DNA from: Fusicatenibacter saccharivorans
GTDB taxonomy: Bacteria > Bacillota > Clostridia > Lachnospirales > Lachnospiraceae
NCBI RefSeq assembly: GCF_027667425.1
Contig: NZ_JAQEGR010000006.1
Coordinates: forward strand, 151,753-215,752
DNA: 64,000 nt
Direction of reading: 5' to 3'
The translations under genes and the position numbers were made by a program. Under the pieces are notes generated by a model. It saw only the letters and a program-made list of their open reading frames with translations, made no database searches and was not told where the DNA came from. Positions 24,911 to 32,810 of the stretch are shown here, one piece after another. The number at the start of each line of letters is the position of its first letter. Position 1 is the stretch's first letter.

Positions 24911-27246
24911 GCAGAGAAAATCATATCTATGAACCGGACTGGTCGGGAAGAACCGATCAGCTCTGCAGTGTGAATAAGCCGGTGATCAAAAAGGATGCCC
25001 TCGCGCTGGTAACCGGAAAGTCAGTTTATGTAGATGATCTGGTGCCGAAGGATTGTCTGATTGTCAAGGTACTGCGGAGTCCGCATGCCAATGCAATCGT
25101 AAAATCCGTGAAAAAGACGGCAGCAGAGCGTGTTCCGGGCATTGAGGCGATTTATACCTGGGAGGATGTGCCGAAACAGCGTTTTACAATGGCAGGACAG
25201 ACCTACCCGGAACCAAGCCCGTATGACCGTCTGATCCTCGATCAGCATGTGCGCTACGTGGGAGATCCGGTGGCGATTATTGCCGGAAAAGATGAAAAAT
25301 GCGTGGACCGTGCGCGGAAGCTCCTGAAAGTAGAGTACGAAGTGCTTCCGGCCATTCTGGATTTTCATCAGTCCAAGGATAATGAACTGCTGGTGCATCC
25401 GGAGGAAAGCTGGAAATCGCTCTGTCCGGTCGGTGCGGACAATCAGAGAAATCTCTGTGCAAGTGCGGAAGATCACAACGGAGATGTGGAAGCCGTGCTC
25501 GCAGAGTGCGATGAGGTCGTAGAGCATACGTATCATGTACGCGCAGCCCAGCAGGCGATGATGGAGACGTTCCGGACATACTGCTTTATGGATACCTACG
25601 GACGGCTGAATGTGCTGAGCTCGACCCAGATCGTTTACCATGCGCGCCGCATTCTGTCCAATGCACTCGGCATTCCGAAATCGAAGATCCGTGTTTCCAA
25701 GCCGAGAATCGGCGGCGGATTCGGAGCGAAGCAGACGGTGGTTGCCGAAATTTTCCCGGCGTTTGTAACCTGGAAAACCGGAAAACCGTCGAAAATGATC
25801 TTTACGAGAGAAGAGTCCCAGACAGCATCCACACCGCGCCATGAGATGGAAGTAACGATCCGCCTCGGTGCGATGAAGGATGGAAGAATCCGTGCGATCG
25901 ATCTGTATACACTTTCCAACACGGGTGCATACGGCGAGCATGGACCGACAACGGTCGGCCTTTCCGGCCACAAATCGATTCCGATGTATGGATCTCTTGA
26001 GGCTTACCGGTTTGCGTATGATGTTGTGTATTCCAACGTAATGTCAGCCGGTGCTTACCGCGGATACGGTGCGACGCAGGGTATCTTTGCCGTAGAATCT
26101 GCTGTCAGTGAGATGGCAGCGCGTCTTGGCATCGATCCGATCCGGATCCGGGAGCAGAACATGGTCCGTGAGGGACAGTTCATGCCGGCTTACTATGGCG
26201 AAACGGCAAACAGCTGTGCGCTTGACCAGTGCGTGGAGCGTGCGAAAGAGATGATCGGCTGGGATGAGAAATATCCGTGCCGTGATATGGGAAATGGAAA
26301 GGTGCGCAGCGTCGGCATTGCGATGGCGATGCAGGGCTCCTGTATTTCCAATCTCGATGTCGGATCGGCAACGATCAAAGTCAACGACGACGGCGGCTAT
26401 ACGATGCTGATCGCAGCGGCCGATATGGGAACCGGCTGCGATACGATTCTGTCCCAGATGGCGGCAGAGTGTCTGGAGTGTGATGTGGATGACATTACCG
26501 TTGTCGGCGCAGATACCGATACGTCCCCGTATGACTCCGGTTCCTATGCATCGAGTACGACGTATATTACCGGAAAAGCGGTGGAAAAAGCCTGCATGAC
26601 GCTTCGGAAACGAATCTGTGCCCTGGCGGCAGAGCGGATGAACGTGCCGGAAGATGAGACAGAATTTACCGGTACCGGCGTCGTGCATGAAAAGAGCGGA
26701 AGCAGCATGACGATGGAAGAAATCGCAACAGCGGCCATGTGCAATAACGGCATCGCGCTGGAAGCGACGGAAAGCAATTGCTCTCCGGTATCGCCGCCGC
26801 CTTATATGGCTGGTGCGGTCGAGATCGAGCTGGATAAAGAGACCGGCGAGGTCAGGATTCTCGATTATGCCGCCGTTGTCGACTGCGGAACTGTCATCAA
26901 CCCGAACCTTGCGCGCGTACAGGTCGAGGGCGGCCTGGTGCAGGGCATCGGCATGACGCTGTTTGAAAATATCCAGTACACGGACAAGGGTCAGATGATC
27001 AATAATTCGTTTATGCAGTATAAAGTGCCGACCCGCCTCGATATGGGCAAGCTGCGCGTCGAGTTTCGGAGCAGCTACGAGCCGACCGGTCCGTTCGGTG
27101 CAAAATCGATCGGCGAGATCGTCATCAACACACCGGCTCCGGCGCTGGCACATGCAATCTACAATGCGACGGGTCTGTGGTTCCGCGAACTGCCGATCAC
27201 GAGCGAGCAGATTGCAATGGGAATTGCGGAAAAAGAATGCGAGTAA
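24907..27246 (+). CDS. xdhA: Xanthine dehydrogenase molybdenum-binding subunit
   Basis: The 779-residue molybdopterin subunit where purine hydroxylation takes place. The aldehyde oxidase/xanthine dehydrogenase hammerhead domain (about residues 30-135) precedes the molybdopterin-binding domain. Landmarks are RIGGGFGAKQ near residue 273, the AYRGYGATQ segment near residue 380 and the GPFGAKSIGE active-site loop near residue 728, whose glutamate is the catalytic base. The downstream MobA-like gene overlaps its end, fitting dedicated cofactor maturation. Whether the substrate is xanthine or another purine cannot be proven from sequence. Confidence 0.88.
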   Translation: MSRENHIYEPDWSGRTDQLCSVNKPVIKKDALALVTGKSVYVDDLVPKDCLIVKVLRSPHANAIVKSVKKTAAERVPGIEAIYTWEDVPKQRFTMAGQTYPEPSPYDRLILDQHVRYVGDPVAIIAGKDEKCVDRARKLLKVEYEVLPAILDFHQSKDNELLVHPEESWKSLCPVGADNQRNLCASAEDHNGDVEAVLAECDEVVEHTYHVRAAQQAMMETFRTYCFMDTYGRLNVLSSTQIVYHARRILSNALGIPKSKIRVSKPRIGGGFGAKQTVVAEIFPAFVTWKTGKPSKMIFTREESQTASTPRHEMEVTIRLGAMKDGRIRAIDLYTLSNTGAYGEHGPTTVGLSGHKSIPMYGSLEAYRFAYDVVYSNVMSAGAYRGYGATQGIFAVESAVSEMAARLGIDPIRIREQNMVREGQFMPAYYGETANSCALDQCVERAKEMIGWDEKYPCRDMGNGKVRSVGIAMAMQGSCISNLDVGSATIKVNDDGGYTMLIAAADMGTGCDTILSQMAAECLECDVDDITVVGADTDTSPYDSGSYASSTTYITGKAVEKACMTLRKRICALAAERMNVPEDETEFTGTGVVHEKSGSSMTMEEIATAAMCNNGIALEATESNCSPVSPPPYMAGAVEIELDKETGEVRILDYAAVVDCGTVINPNLARVQVEGGLVQGIGMTLFENIQYTDKGQMINNSFMQYKVPTRLDMGKLRVEFRSSYEPTGPFGAKSIGEIVINTPAPALAHAIYNATGLWFRELPITSEQIAMGIAEKECE

Positions 27247-27824
27247 CGATACTTTATCTGGCAGCCGGGAACAGCAGACGGTTCGGGGAAAATAAGCTGC
27301 TCTATCCGCTGGATGGAAAGGCGGTGTACCGCCATCTGCTGGACCGGCTGGCCCAAATTGCCGGAAGGCATGAGAACTGGGAACTGCTGGTTGTGACGCA
27401 GTATGAAAGGATTCTGGAGGAGCTTGCGCCGCTGGTAAAAGCCGGGCGTCTGCAGACGGTGTTTTCGCCGGACAGCGAAAAAGGAATTTCCTATACAATC
27501 CGCGCGGGAATCGAGGTGGCGGAGAAGCAAAATGCCGATGCCTGTGCGTGTTTTGTGGCGGATCAGCCGTACCTGAAGGAAGAGACGGCGGAGCGCTTTC
27601 TGGAATCCATGGAGATGCAGAAGGCTCCACTTGGCTGCGTTTTCTGCGGCGGCGAGAGCGGCAATCCGGTGTGGTTCTCAAAACCTTATTTTTCAGAACT
27701 AAAAGAACTTTCCGGCGACCGAGGCGGGAAAAAGGTGCTGAAACGGCACTGGGAATCGGTAATTCTGTTCCGGGTCGAAGCCGCGTGGGAATTAAAGGAT
27801 CTGGATCGAAAAGAGGATCTCTGA
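27237..27824 (+). CDS. MobA/MocA-like molybdenum cofactor nucleotidyltransferase
   Basis: A 195-residue NTP transferase that probably attaches CMP or GMP to molybdopterin for the adjacent xanthine dehydrogenase. The N-terminal LYLAAGNSRRFGENKL is the family GxGxRxG-K nucleotide loop, CFVADQPYL near residue 101 is the metal-binding segment, and GNPVWF near residue 142 is also conserved. I start at ATG 27237, overlapping the xdhA end by 10 bases, because the family motif follows directly; the open frame begins at 27177. It could serve cytosine-type cofactor (MocA) or guanine-type (MobA). Confidence 0.82.
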   Translation: MRVTILYLAAGNSRRFGENKLLYPLDGKAVYRHLLDRLAQIAGRHENWELLVVTQYERILEELAPLVKAGRLQTVFSPDSEKGISYTIRAGIEVAEKQNADACACFVADQPYLKEETAERFLESMEMQKAPLGCVFCGGESGNPVWFSKPYFSELKELSGDRGGKKVLKRHWESVILFRVEAAWELKDLDRKEDL

Positions 27825-27889
27825 TGCAGAGACACCGGCGGCTGCCATGAATAAAATTTGAGACAGTGCGAAATTTGATGGATTTGGAC

Positions 27890-27918
27890 TTGCATTTCCA
27901 GTGAGAAGTAAGTACAAT
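27890..27918 (+). promoter_or_regulatory. Sigma-A promoter of xpt
   Basis: TTGCAT (27890-27895) and TACAAT (27913-27918), spacer 17. The leader to the ATG at 27951 is only about 25 bases, too short for the purine riboswitch often found before xpt. Confidence 0.75.
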
Positions 27919-27950
27919 GGGTATAATAAAAATTCGGGAGGCTTCAAAAA

Positions 27951-28532
27951 ATGCAGTTATTGGAAGACAGAATCCGCAAAGACGGAAAAGTACGCGAGGG
28001 AAATGTCCTGAAGGTGGACAGCTTTTTAAATCATCAGATGGACGTCAATCTGTTCCGGGAAATCGGAAAAGAGTTTCAGCGCCGTTTTGCGGGAGAGGAG
28101 ATCACGAAAATTCTGACCATCGAGGCATCTGGAATCGGAATTGCCTGTGTTGTGGCTGAAATTTTTAATGTTCCGGTTGTGTTTGCAAAGAAAACACAGA
28201 CCAAAAATATCGCCGGCGATGTTTATACCACAAAAGTAGAATCTTTCACCCATGGAAGAGTTTATGATATCATTGTTTCCAAAGAATTTCTGGGAAAAGG
28301 AGACAAAGTTCTCCTGATCGATGATTTCCTGGCAAACGGAAAAGCGCTGGAAGGACTGGCAACCCTGGTACAGGATTCCGGTGCAGAGCTCGTAGGAGCA
28401 GGCGTTGTCATCGAAAAAGGGTTCCAGATCGGAGGAAAACTGCTGCGTGACCGCGGCATTCATCTGGAATCTCTTGCCATCGTCGATGGTATGGATGATA
28501 AAACCGGGGAAATTACCTTCCGGAAACAGTAA
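27951..28532 (+). CDS. xpt: Xanthine phosphoribosyltransferase
   Basis: Xpt makes XMP from xanthine and PRPP. The 193 residues match the family. Signatures are the start MQLLEDRIRKDGKVREGNVL, the DSFLNHQMD segment and the PRPP motif VLLIDDFLANGKALEG near residue 122. It has its own promoter and lies directly after the xanthine dehydrogenase operon, so xanthine can either be salvaged here or degraded by the enzyme upstream. It is followed by a small membrane protein gene 12 bases later. Confidence 0.94.
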   Translation: MQLLEDRIRKDGKVREGNVLKVDSFLNHQMDVNLFREIGKEFQRRFAGEEITKILTIEASGIGIACVVAEIFNVPVVFAKKTQTKNIAGDVYTTKVESFTHGRVYDIIVSKEFLGKGDKVLLIDDFLANGKALEGLATLVQDSGAELVGAGVVIEKGFQIGGKLLRDRGIHLESLAIVDGMDDKTGEITFRKQ

Positions 28533-28544
28533 GGAGGCGTCAAA

Positions 28545-28796
28545 ATGGCAAATCTGATTGCAAGAATTGCCGTTCTTCTGGTTCTGGCGGCCGCAGGAAT
28601 GGTGCTGGCCGACAGAAAAGAAAAAATTGATCTCAGTGTGTCACTGCTGCTGTTTCTGGCGGCAGTCAATGTGACCTCTTTTTTCAGCCTGAAAGATAAC
28701 AGGATTGTAGTTGTCATGATTCTGACGGTATATTTTCTGTTGTACGCAGGCGCAAAAGAGCTGCTGCGGAGACGGGCAGAGAAAAAAAGAAAATGA
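28545..28796 (+). CDS. Small membrane protein of unknown function
   Basis: An 83-residue protein that I do not recognise. It has three hydrophobic stretches (about residues 5-22, 31-46 and 52-69) and a basic C-terminal tail. AAGGAGG precedes the ATG, and the gene follows xpt by 12 bases, so it is probably co-transcribed. The terminator at 28807 ends the unit. Confidence 0.6.
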   Translation: MANLIARIAVLLVLAAAGMVLADRKEKIDLSVSLLLFLAAVNVTSFFSLKDNRIVVVMILTVYFLLYAGAKELLRRRAEKKRK

Positions 28797-28806
28797 ATGC
28801 AAACCG

Positions 28807-28856
28807 AACATCCGGCTGCGAGCACCCATGCAAAAGTGCCGGTCGGATGTTTTTGA
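28807..28856 (+). terminator. Terminator after the xpt unit
   Basis: AACATCCG (28807-28814) pairs with CGGATGTT (28844-28851) around a structured loop and runs into TTTTG. The remaining bases to 28981 are GC-rich with small hairpins and hold no gene I can support. Confidence 0.65.
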
Positions 28857-28981
28857 ATTTTTCTGTAAATTCAAAAAGCCCTCCGGGCAGGATCGCACTG
28901 CGGCGGAGGGGGAATTATGTCGCTGAAGCGACCCGCCGCCGGCGGAGAATCCTGAAAATTACCAAAATAAGGAGAACCGAT

Positions 28982-29731
28982 ATGAGACTGCTGCTGGCAG
29001 AAGATGAAAAAGAGATGGCGCACGCGCTGGAAGCAGTGTTTACACATAACCATTATTCTGTAGATGTTGTTTATAATGGAATTGATGCTGCGGACTGGGC
29101 AGAGAGCGGAAACTATGACGGCATGATCCTGGATATTATGATGCCGGGAAAAAGCGGGCTGGAGGTCTTAAGCGAGTGGACGGAGAGCATTCATCACCAG
29201 ATTGAGCGTCTGAACAGTCTTGTAACACAGCTTCTGACGCTTGCAAAATGGAGGAAGGTGGCGGAGAACTGGAGCTGAAAACATGGAATGCGTCAGAAAC
29301 CATCATGGATGCCGTAACGTCCTTTGAAGCCTCTGCGGTTACGAAACAGATCGCGTTGCAGAGCGATATTGCAGAAGAAGTCCATATGGAAGGGGATGCC
29401 GCAAGAATCCACCAGCTCGTTTCTCTTCTTGTGGATAACGCCGTTAAATACACTCCGGAGGGTGGAAAAATCCACATTTTCTGGCGAAAAAACGGCAAAA
29501 AAGCAGAATTTTCGGTGCAGAATACCTGCGATACCCTGCCGGAAGGTGATCTCAACCGCCTCTTTGGCCTCTTCTACCGTGCGGATGCGTCGCGGGCCAG
29601 GGGAAAGAGGCGGCTATGGAATCGGCCTTTCCGTGGCTGCTGCAATTGTAAAGGCACATAAGGGAAAAATCACCGCAGAGCGGACACGAGATGGCATCTG
29701 TTTTAAAGCAGTCTTTCCGGCAAAAGGATGA
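28982..29731 (+). pseudogene. Fused and frameshifted two-component system remnant
   Basis: The first 60 residues are an OmpR-type receiver domain (MRLLLAEDEKEM, then LDIMMPGKSGLEVL with the phospho-acceptor Asp). At about 29170 the protein changes abruptly into the dimerisation region of a sensor kinase (EWTESIHHQIERLNSLV), so the rest of the regulator and the kinase N-terminus are missing. A one-base loss near 29247 (AAAA before TGG) shifts the frame; the kinase continues from 29248 with LVDNAVKYTPEGG, and a second shift near 29610 precedes the ATP-lid motif GGYGIGLS. Two shifts plus an internal deletion mean that it is not functional. Such systems often accompany the VTC cluster found downstream. 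Confidence 0.8.
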
Positions 29732-29828
29732 AAGAAACAAAATTCCGGAAAAACGGAAAAATGACGGCAGGGCAGGAAAGGCAGACACACAAAAAAGCAG
29801 AAATCAAAAGCTTCCAAGAGAGAAAAAA

Positions 29829-29884
29829 CAAAAGAAAACAAAAGAAAACAAAAGAAAACAAAAGAAAACAAAAGAAAACAAAAG
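29829..29884 (+). repeat. Tandem 10-bp repeat, five units
   Basis: The unit AAAGAAAACA is repeated five times without change (29831-29880), with a related sixth unit before it. It ends directly at the GGAGG ribosome site of the GH172 gene and next to the assembly gap, so unit number may be wrong in the assembly. Confidence 0.9.
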
Positions 29885-29898
29885 GAGGAATATATGAT

Positions 29899-29908
29899 NN
29901 NNNNNNNN
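29899..29908. other. Assembly gap (10 N)
   Basis: Ten Ns. The 14 bases before the gap (GAGGAATATATGAT) are repeated directly after it, as when two overlapping contig ends are joined with a placeholder. The real gap may be zero or negative in length, or may hide additional repeat units. Confidence 0.95.
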
Positions 29909-29920
29909 GAGGAATATATG

Positions 29921-31018
29921 ATGTTTGATTGTGGTTTACAAAACATTTTCCAGCTGAAAAGCGGACAGTCCCGTTCCATCAACTGGGAAAACCGGAACGG
30001 AGAAAAAGGAAAAGGCGGCATGGCATCCAGCGATCTTGGTCCGTCCAGAAAAGGTTCCCCGTGCATCCCGAAAATAGAAGCAGGAGAGACCGTAACACTT
30101 GGTGAGATCCAGGGAGAAGGCATCATTCAGCACATCTGGATCACCGTCACAGACCGTACCAGTGAACGCAACCGTTATGTTCTGCGGGATCTTGTTCTGC
30201 GCATGTACTGGGACGATGAAGAATTCCCATCCGTTGAATGCCCGCTTGGCGATTTCTTCTGCTGCGGTTTCGGTGTTTCCTATCAGGTAAATTCCGTCCC
30301 GATTGCTGTCAATCCGACCCGTGGTTTCAACAGCTATTTCCCGATGCCGTTCCGTAAAAACGCCCGTATTACCATTGAAAATCAGTGTGATGAGCCGATT
30401 CCGGCCTTCTTTTATCAGATCGACTATTGCCTGACAACGGTTCCGGAAGATGCTGCCTATTTCCATGCCCAGTGGCGTCGTCAGCGTATCACGGAAAAGG
30501 CAAAAGACTACGTTGTCCTCGACAACATCAAAGGGAAAGGCCAGTACGTTGGAACTTATCTTGCACTGACCAGCCTCGAACGCTACTGGTACGGAGAAGG
30601 TGAGATGAAATTCTACATCGATGGAGACAAGGATTATCCAACCATCTGCGGAACCGGAACAGAAGATTATTTCGGCGGTGCCTGGAGCTTTGCAACACAG
30701 CAAAATGGCCAAACCGTCGAAAATCAGTACTGTACTCCGTATCTTGGCTATCCTTACTACTCTACCCACGATACCTTCCTTCATAATGATTACCACAATG
30801 ATGATCAGATGCCACAGCGCAGCTTCTACCGCTGGCACCTTCTTGATCCTATCCTTTTTGAGAAGGATCTTAAGGTAACCCTTCAGCAGATTGGCGTCAG
30901 TCATGGAGGTCTTTTTGAACGTCAGGATGATGTCGCTACCACAGCTTACTGGTACCAGACGCATCCTCATGTACCATTCGCGCCACTCATGTCCAGAAAA
31001 GAGCGCTGGCCAAGATGA
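29921..31018 (+). CDS. GH172 (DUF2961) family glycosidase
   Basis: A 365-residue DUF2961 protein, now classed as GH172, a family that includes alpha-D-arabinofuranosidases and difructose dianhydride I synthase/hydrolase. The core segments GEGIIQHIWITVTD near residue 64, CPLGDFFCCGFG near residue 107 and GTGTEDYFGGAWSF near residue 240 are typical, the last containing a catalytic glutamate. No signal peptide is present. The start is ambiguous between adjacent ATGs at 29918 and 29921; the second has the better spacing from GAGG (29909-29912). It is flanked by decayed genes, and a terminator follows. Confidence 0.82.
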   Translation: MFDCGLQNIFQLKSGQSRSINWENRNGEKGKGGMASSDLGPSRKGSPCIPKIEAGETVTLGEIQGEGIIQHIWITVTDRTSERNRYVLRDLVLRMYWDDEEFPSVECPLGDFFCCGFGVSYQVNSVPIAVNPTRGFNSYFPMPFRKNARITIENQCDEPIPAFFYQIDYCLTTVPEDAAYFHAQWRRQRITEKAKDYVVLDNIKGKGQYVGTYLALTSLERYWYGEGEMKFYIDGDKDYPTICGTGTEDYFGGAWSFATQQNGQTVENQYCTPYLGYPYYSTHDTFLHNDYHNDDQMPQRSFYRWHLLDPILFEKDLKVTLQQIGVSHGGLFERQDDVATTAYWYQTHPHVPFAPLMSRKERWPR

Positions 31019-31070
31019 TTTTTGACGCTTTTCCTATTTTATATGTTTCATGACTTTGCATATCGGCTAC

Positions 31071-31134
31071 AAGAGTCCGTTCCGAACAAATCCGCTTCCA
31101 ACGAATTTGTCCGGAAACGGCTCTTTCTTTTTTT
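31071..31134 (+). terminator. Terminator after the GH172 gene
   Basis: A long stem of roughly 20 base pairs with small bulges (AAGAGTCCGTTCCGAACAAAT region against 31105-31125) leads into TTTCTTTTTTT. The remaining bases up to 31296 are AT-rich; I see no gene in them. Confidence 0.8.
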
Positions 31135-31295
31135 ATATGGTATTCAAAAAGCGATCCGGATTACAGAGGTCCGTCTTTTCACAAACCTTTCACATTTTCC
31201 GTCCATTCTTTAAGGTTCCTTTAAAGTTTCCTCATTATACTTAAAAATGTAAAAAACATTTCCGGAAGTAAATCAAACGAAAGGATCAATCGATT

Positions 31296-32069
31296 ATGAT
31301 GCAAAGCCAACAGATTCCCATGACCTTCCAACGGTATGAAACAAAATACATGCTTTCCCCGATCATGGCTCGCAAGCTTCGCAAGAGCCTTCCGGGTCAT
31401 CTGCAGATGGATGAATACGGCCTTGATACCATCTGCAGCCTCTATTACGATACCCCGGATCACCAGCTCATCCGCCGTTCGCTGGAAAAACCCGTCTACA
31501 AAGAAAAACTGCGACTCCGCAGTTATGGTCCGGCCAAAGAGACCAGCCCCATCTACGTAGAACTAAAGAAAAAATATGAAGGAATCGTCTACAAACGCCG
31601 CGAGCGCATGATATTATCAGAAGCGGTTCCCTATCTTGCGGGAAAATCAGAACCGGGCTTTGACAGCCAGATTCTTCACGAAATCACCTGGTTTCGTAAC
31701 TACTACCGGGGGCTTGCTCCCGCTATGTACATCGCCTACGACCGTATCGCCTGCTTCGGCACGGAAGACAGGAACTTTCGTGTCACCTTCGACACTAATA
31801 TCCGATGGCGTACCGACAATCTGTGTCTTGACGGTCCAACGGAAGGAACCAGACTTTTAGAACCAGGCTGGTATCTCATGGAGGTGAAAACACCAGGTGC
31901 TGTGCCCCTATGGTTCAGCAAAATTCTGGATGATCTTGCAATCTATCCGGCATCATTTTCTAAATACGGCTTTGCCTATCAGATCGAAAATCAGAAAGCA
32001 TCAGAAGAAAAAGCTTTCATACCATTCACAGATATCCGGCAAACCGTATCAAAAACAGCATTCCGTTAG
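31296..32069 (+). CDS. VTC-domain polyphosphate polymerase-like protein
   Basis: A 257-residue stand-alone VTC domain, the tunnel-shaped fold that makes polyphosphate in yeast Vtc4. Conserved basic and acidic tunnel residues appear in QRYETKYML (residues 12-20), LRSYG near residue 71, VELKKKYEGIVYKRR near residue 85 and LMEVKTPGAVPLWF near residue 194. In Lachnospiraceae such genes cluster with DUF4956 membrane proteins and secreted carbohydrate-binding proteins, as here. The enzymatic product has not been established for this bacterial group. Confidence 0.82.
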   Translation: MMQSQQIPMTFQRYETKYMLSPIMARKLRKSLPGHLQMDEYGLDTICSLYYDTPDHQLIRRSLEKPVYKEKLRLRSYGPAKETSPIYVELKKKYEGIVYKRRERMILSEAVPYLAGKSEPGFDSQILHEITWFRNYYRGLAPAMYIAYDRIACFGTEDRNFRVTFDTNIRWRTDNLCLDGPTEGTRLLEPGWYLMEVKTPGAVPLWFSKILDDLAIYPASFSKYGFAYQIENQKASEEKAFIPFTDIRQTVSKTAFR

Positions 32070-32185
32070 CTGAATCAGGTAAGTCCTCTGCGGCCATTGC
32101 GAAAAGCAAGAAGCAGTGGGTGGACTTACAGCTTGCGAAAAGCCTTTTTCAAACATAATCTGCTTCACAAAAAAAGAAAATGTAA

Positions 32186-32321
32186 CTATTCAGAGCCATG
32201 CAAAATAGAAGAAAAATCGCGAATCATGCTTGCATGAATGAGCGGTTTTTCTGGAACTTCATATGGCGAGAAGCAACATCGCGATGTAGCGTAAGCGGAA
32301 TCGAGATGGGGCTCTGAATAG
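32186..32321. repeat. Palindrome-ended extragenic repeat, long copy
   Basis: It begins CTATTCAGAGCC (32186-32197) and ends with the complement GGCTCTGAATAG (32310-32321), enclosing smaller hairpins. The left end is shared with the compact copy at 35991-36036 as TAACTATTCAG-GCCATGC. It fills the gap between the VTC and DUF4956 genes and looks like a non-autonomous element. Confidence 0.7.
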
Positions 32322-32356
32322 ACAAGAAAATAAAAAAATTCTGGGAGGAATTTGCT

Positions 32357-32810
32357 ATGCTTAACACAATATTCAGTTCCGTTTTTACAGAAACAATCGC
32401 CGCCTTCACCTTTGGTCAGTTCCTTGCCTGCACAGCAGTGTCTCTGATTCTGGGACTGTTGATCGCTGCTGTTTACAGGTACAAAAGTGAATGCACCAAA
32501 AGCTTTGCTGTCACGCTTGTTCTGATGCCTGTGATCGTACAGATGGTGATCATGCTCGTCAATGGAAATCTTGGAACCGGAGTCCCTTGATTATACCAGT
32601 GTTTTTGACGATATCTTTGCCAGGTATCTGACCCGTTGCGAGCTTGTACAGGTAAAAACCACGAATATGGGAAGTCTTTTCAAGCTGGAGTATCGCATCG
32701 TATTCCGCGAGGAAGGCGAAGAGAAAAACATGATTGACCAGCTCCGCTGCAGAAACGGAAACCTTGAAATCCTGTGCAGTCGTGCACAGACCGGAAGGGA
32801 GGAATTATAA
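32357..32810 (+). pseudogene. DUF4956 membrane protein, internally deleted
   Basis: The 5' frame (32357-32590) encodes the N-terminal membrane part, with two clear hydrophobic helices and the family segment VNGNLGTGV. At this point it runs into a stop. The 3' frame (32562-32810) continues with the family C-terminal domain (ESLDYTSVFDDIF, VKTTNMGSLFKL, DQLRCRNGNLEI). Intact members have about 220-230 residues, so roughly 80 central residues, including the rest of the membrane domain, are missing and the two parts are out of frame. A GGGAGG site precedes 32357. Neighbouring VTC and carbohydrate-binding genes are intact. Confidence 0.75.

Noticed and set aside
24907..27246. Selenium-dependent molybdenum hydroxylase
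   Set aside because: No YqeB/YqeC-type selenium genes adjoin and nothing in the large subunit distinguishes it from an ordinary xanthine dehydrogenase.
26044..27681. 545-codon open frame on the minus strand
   Set aside because: It is the antisense of xdhA and the MobA-like gene, rich in Arg, His and Cys with no recognisable domain and no ribosome site; the plus-strand genes explain the region.
27833..27950. Purine riboswitch before xpt
   Set aside because: The promoter leaves a leader of about 25 bases, too short for the aptamer.
29829..29884. CRISPR-like array
   Set aside because: The units are 10 bases with no spacers; it is a simple tandem repeat.
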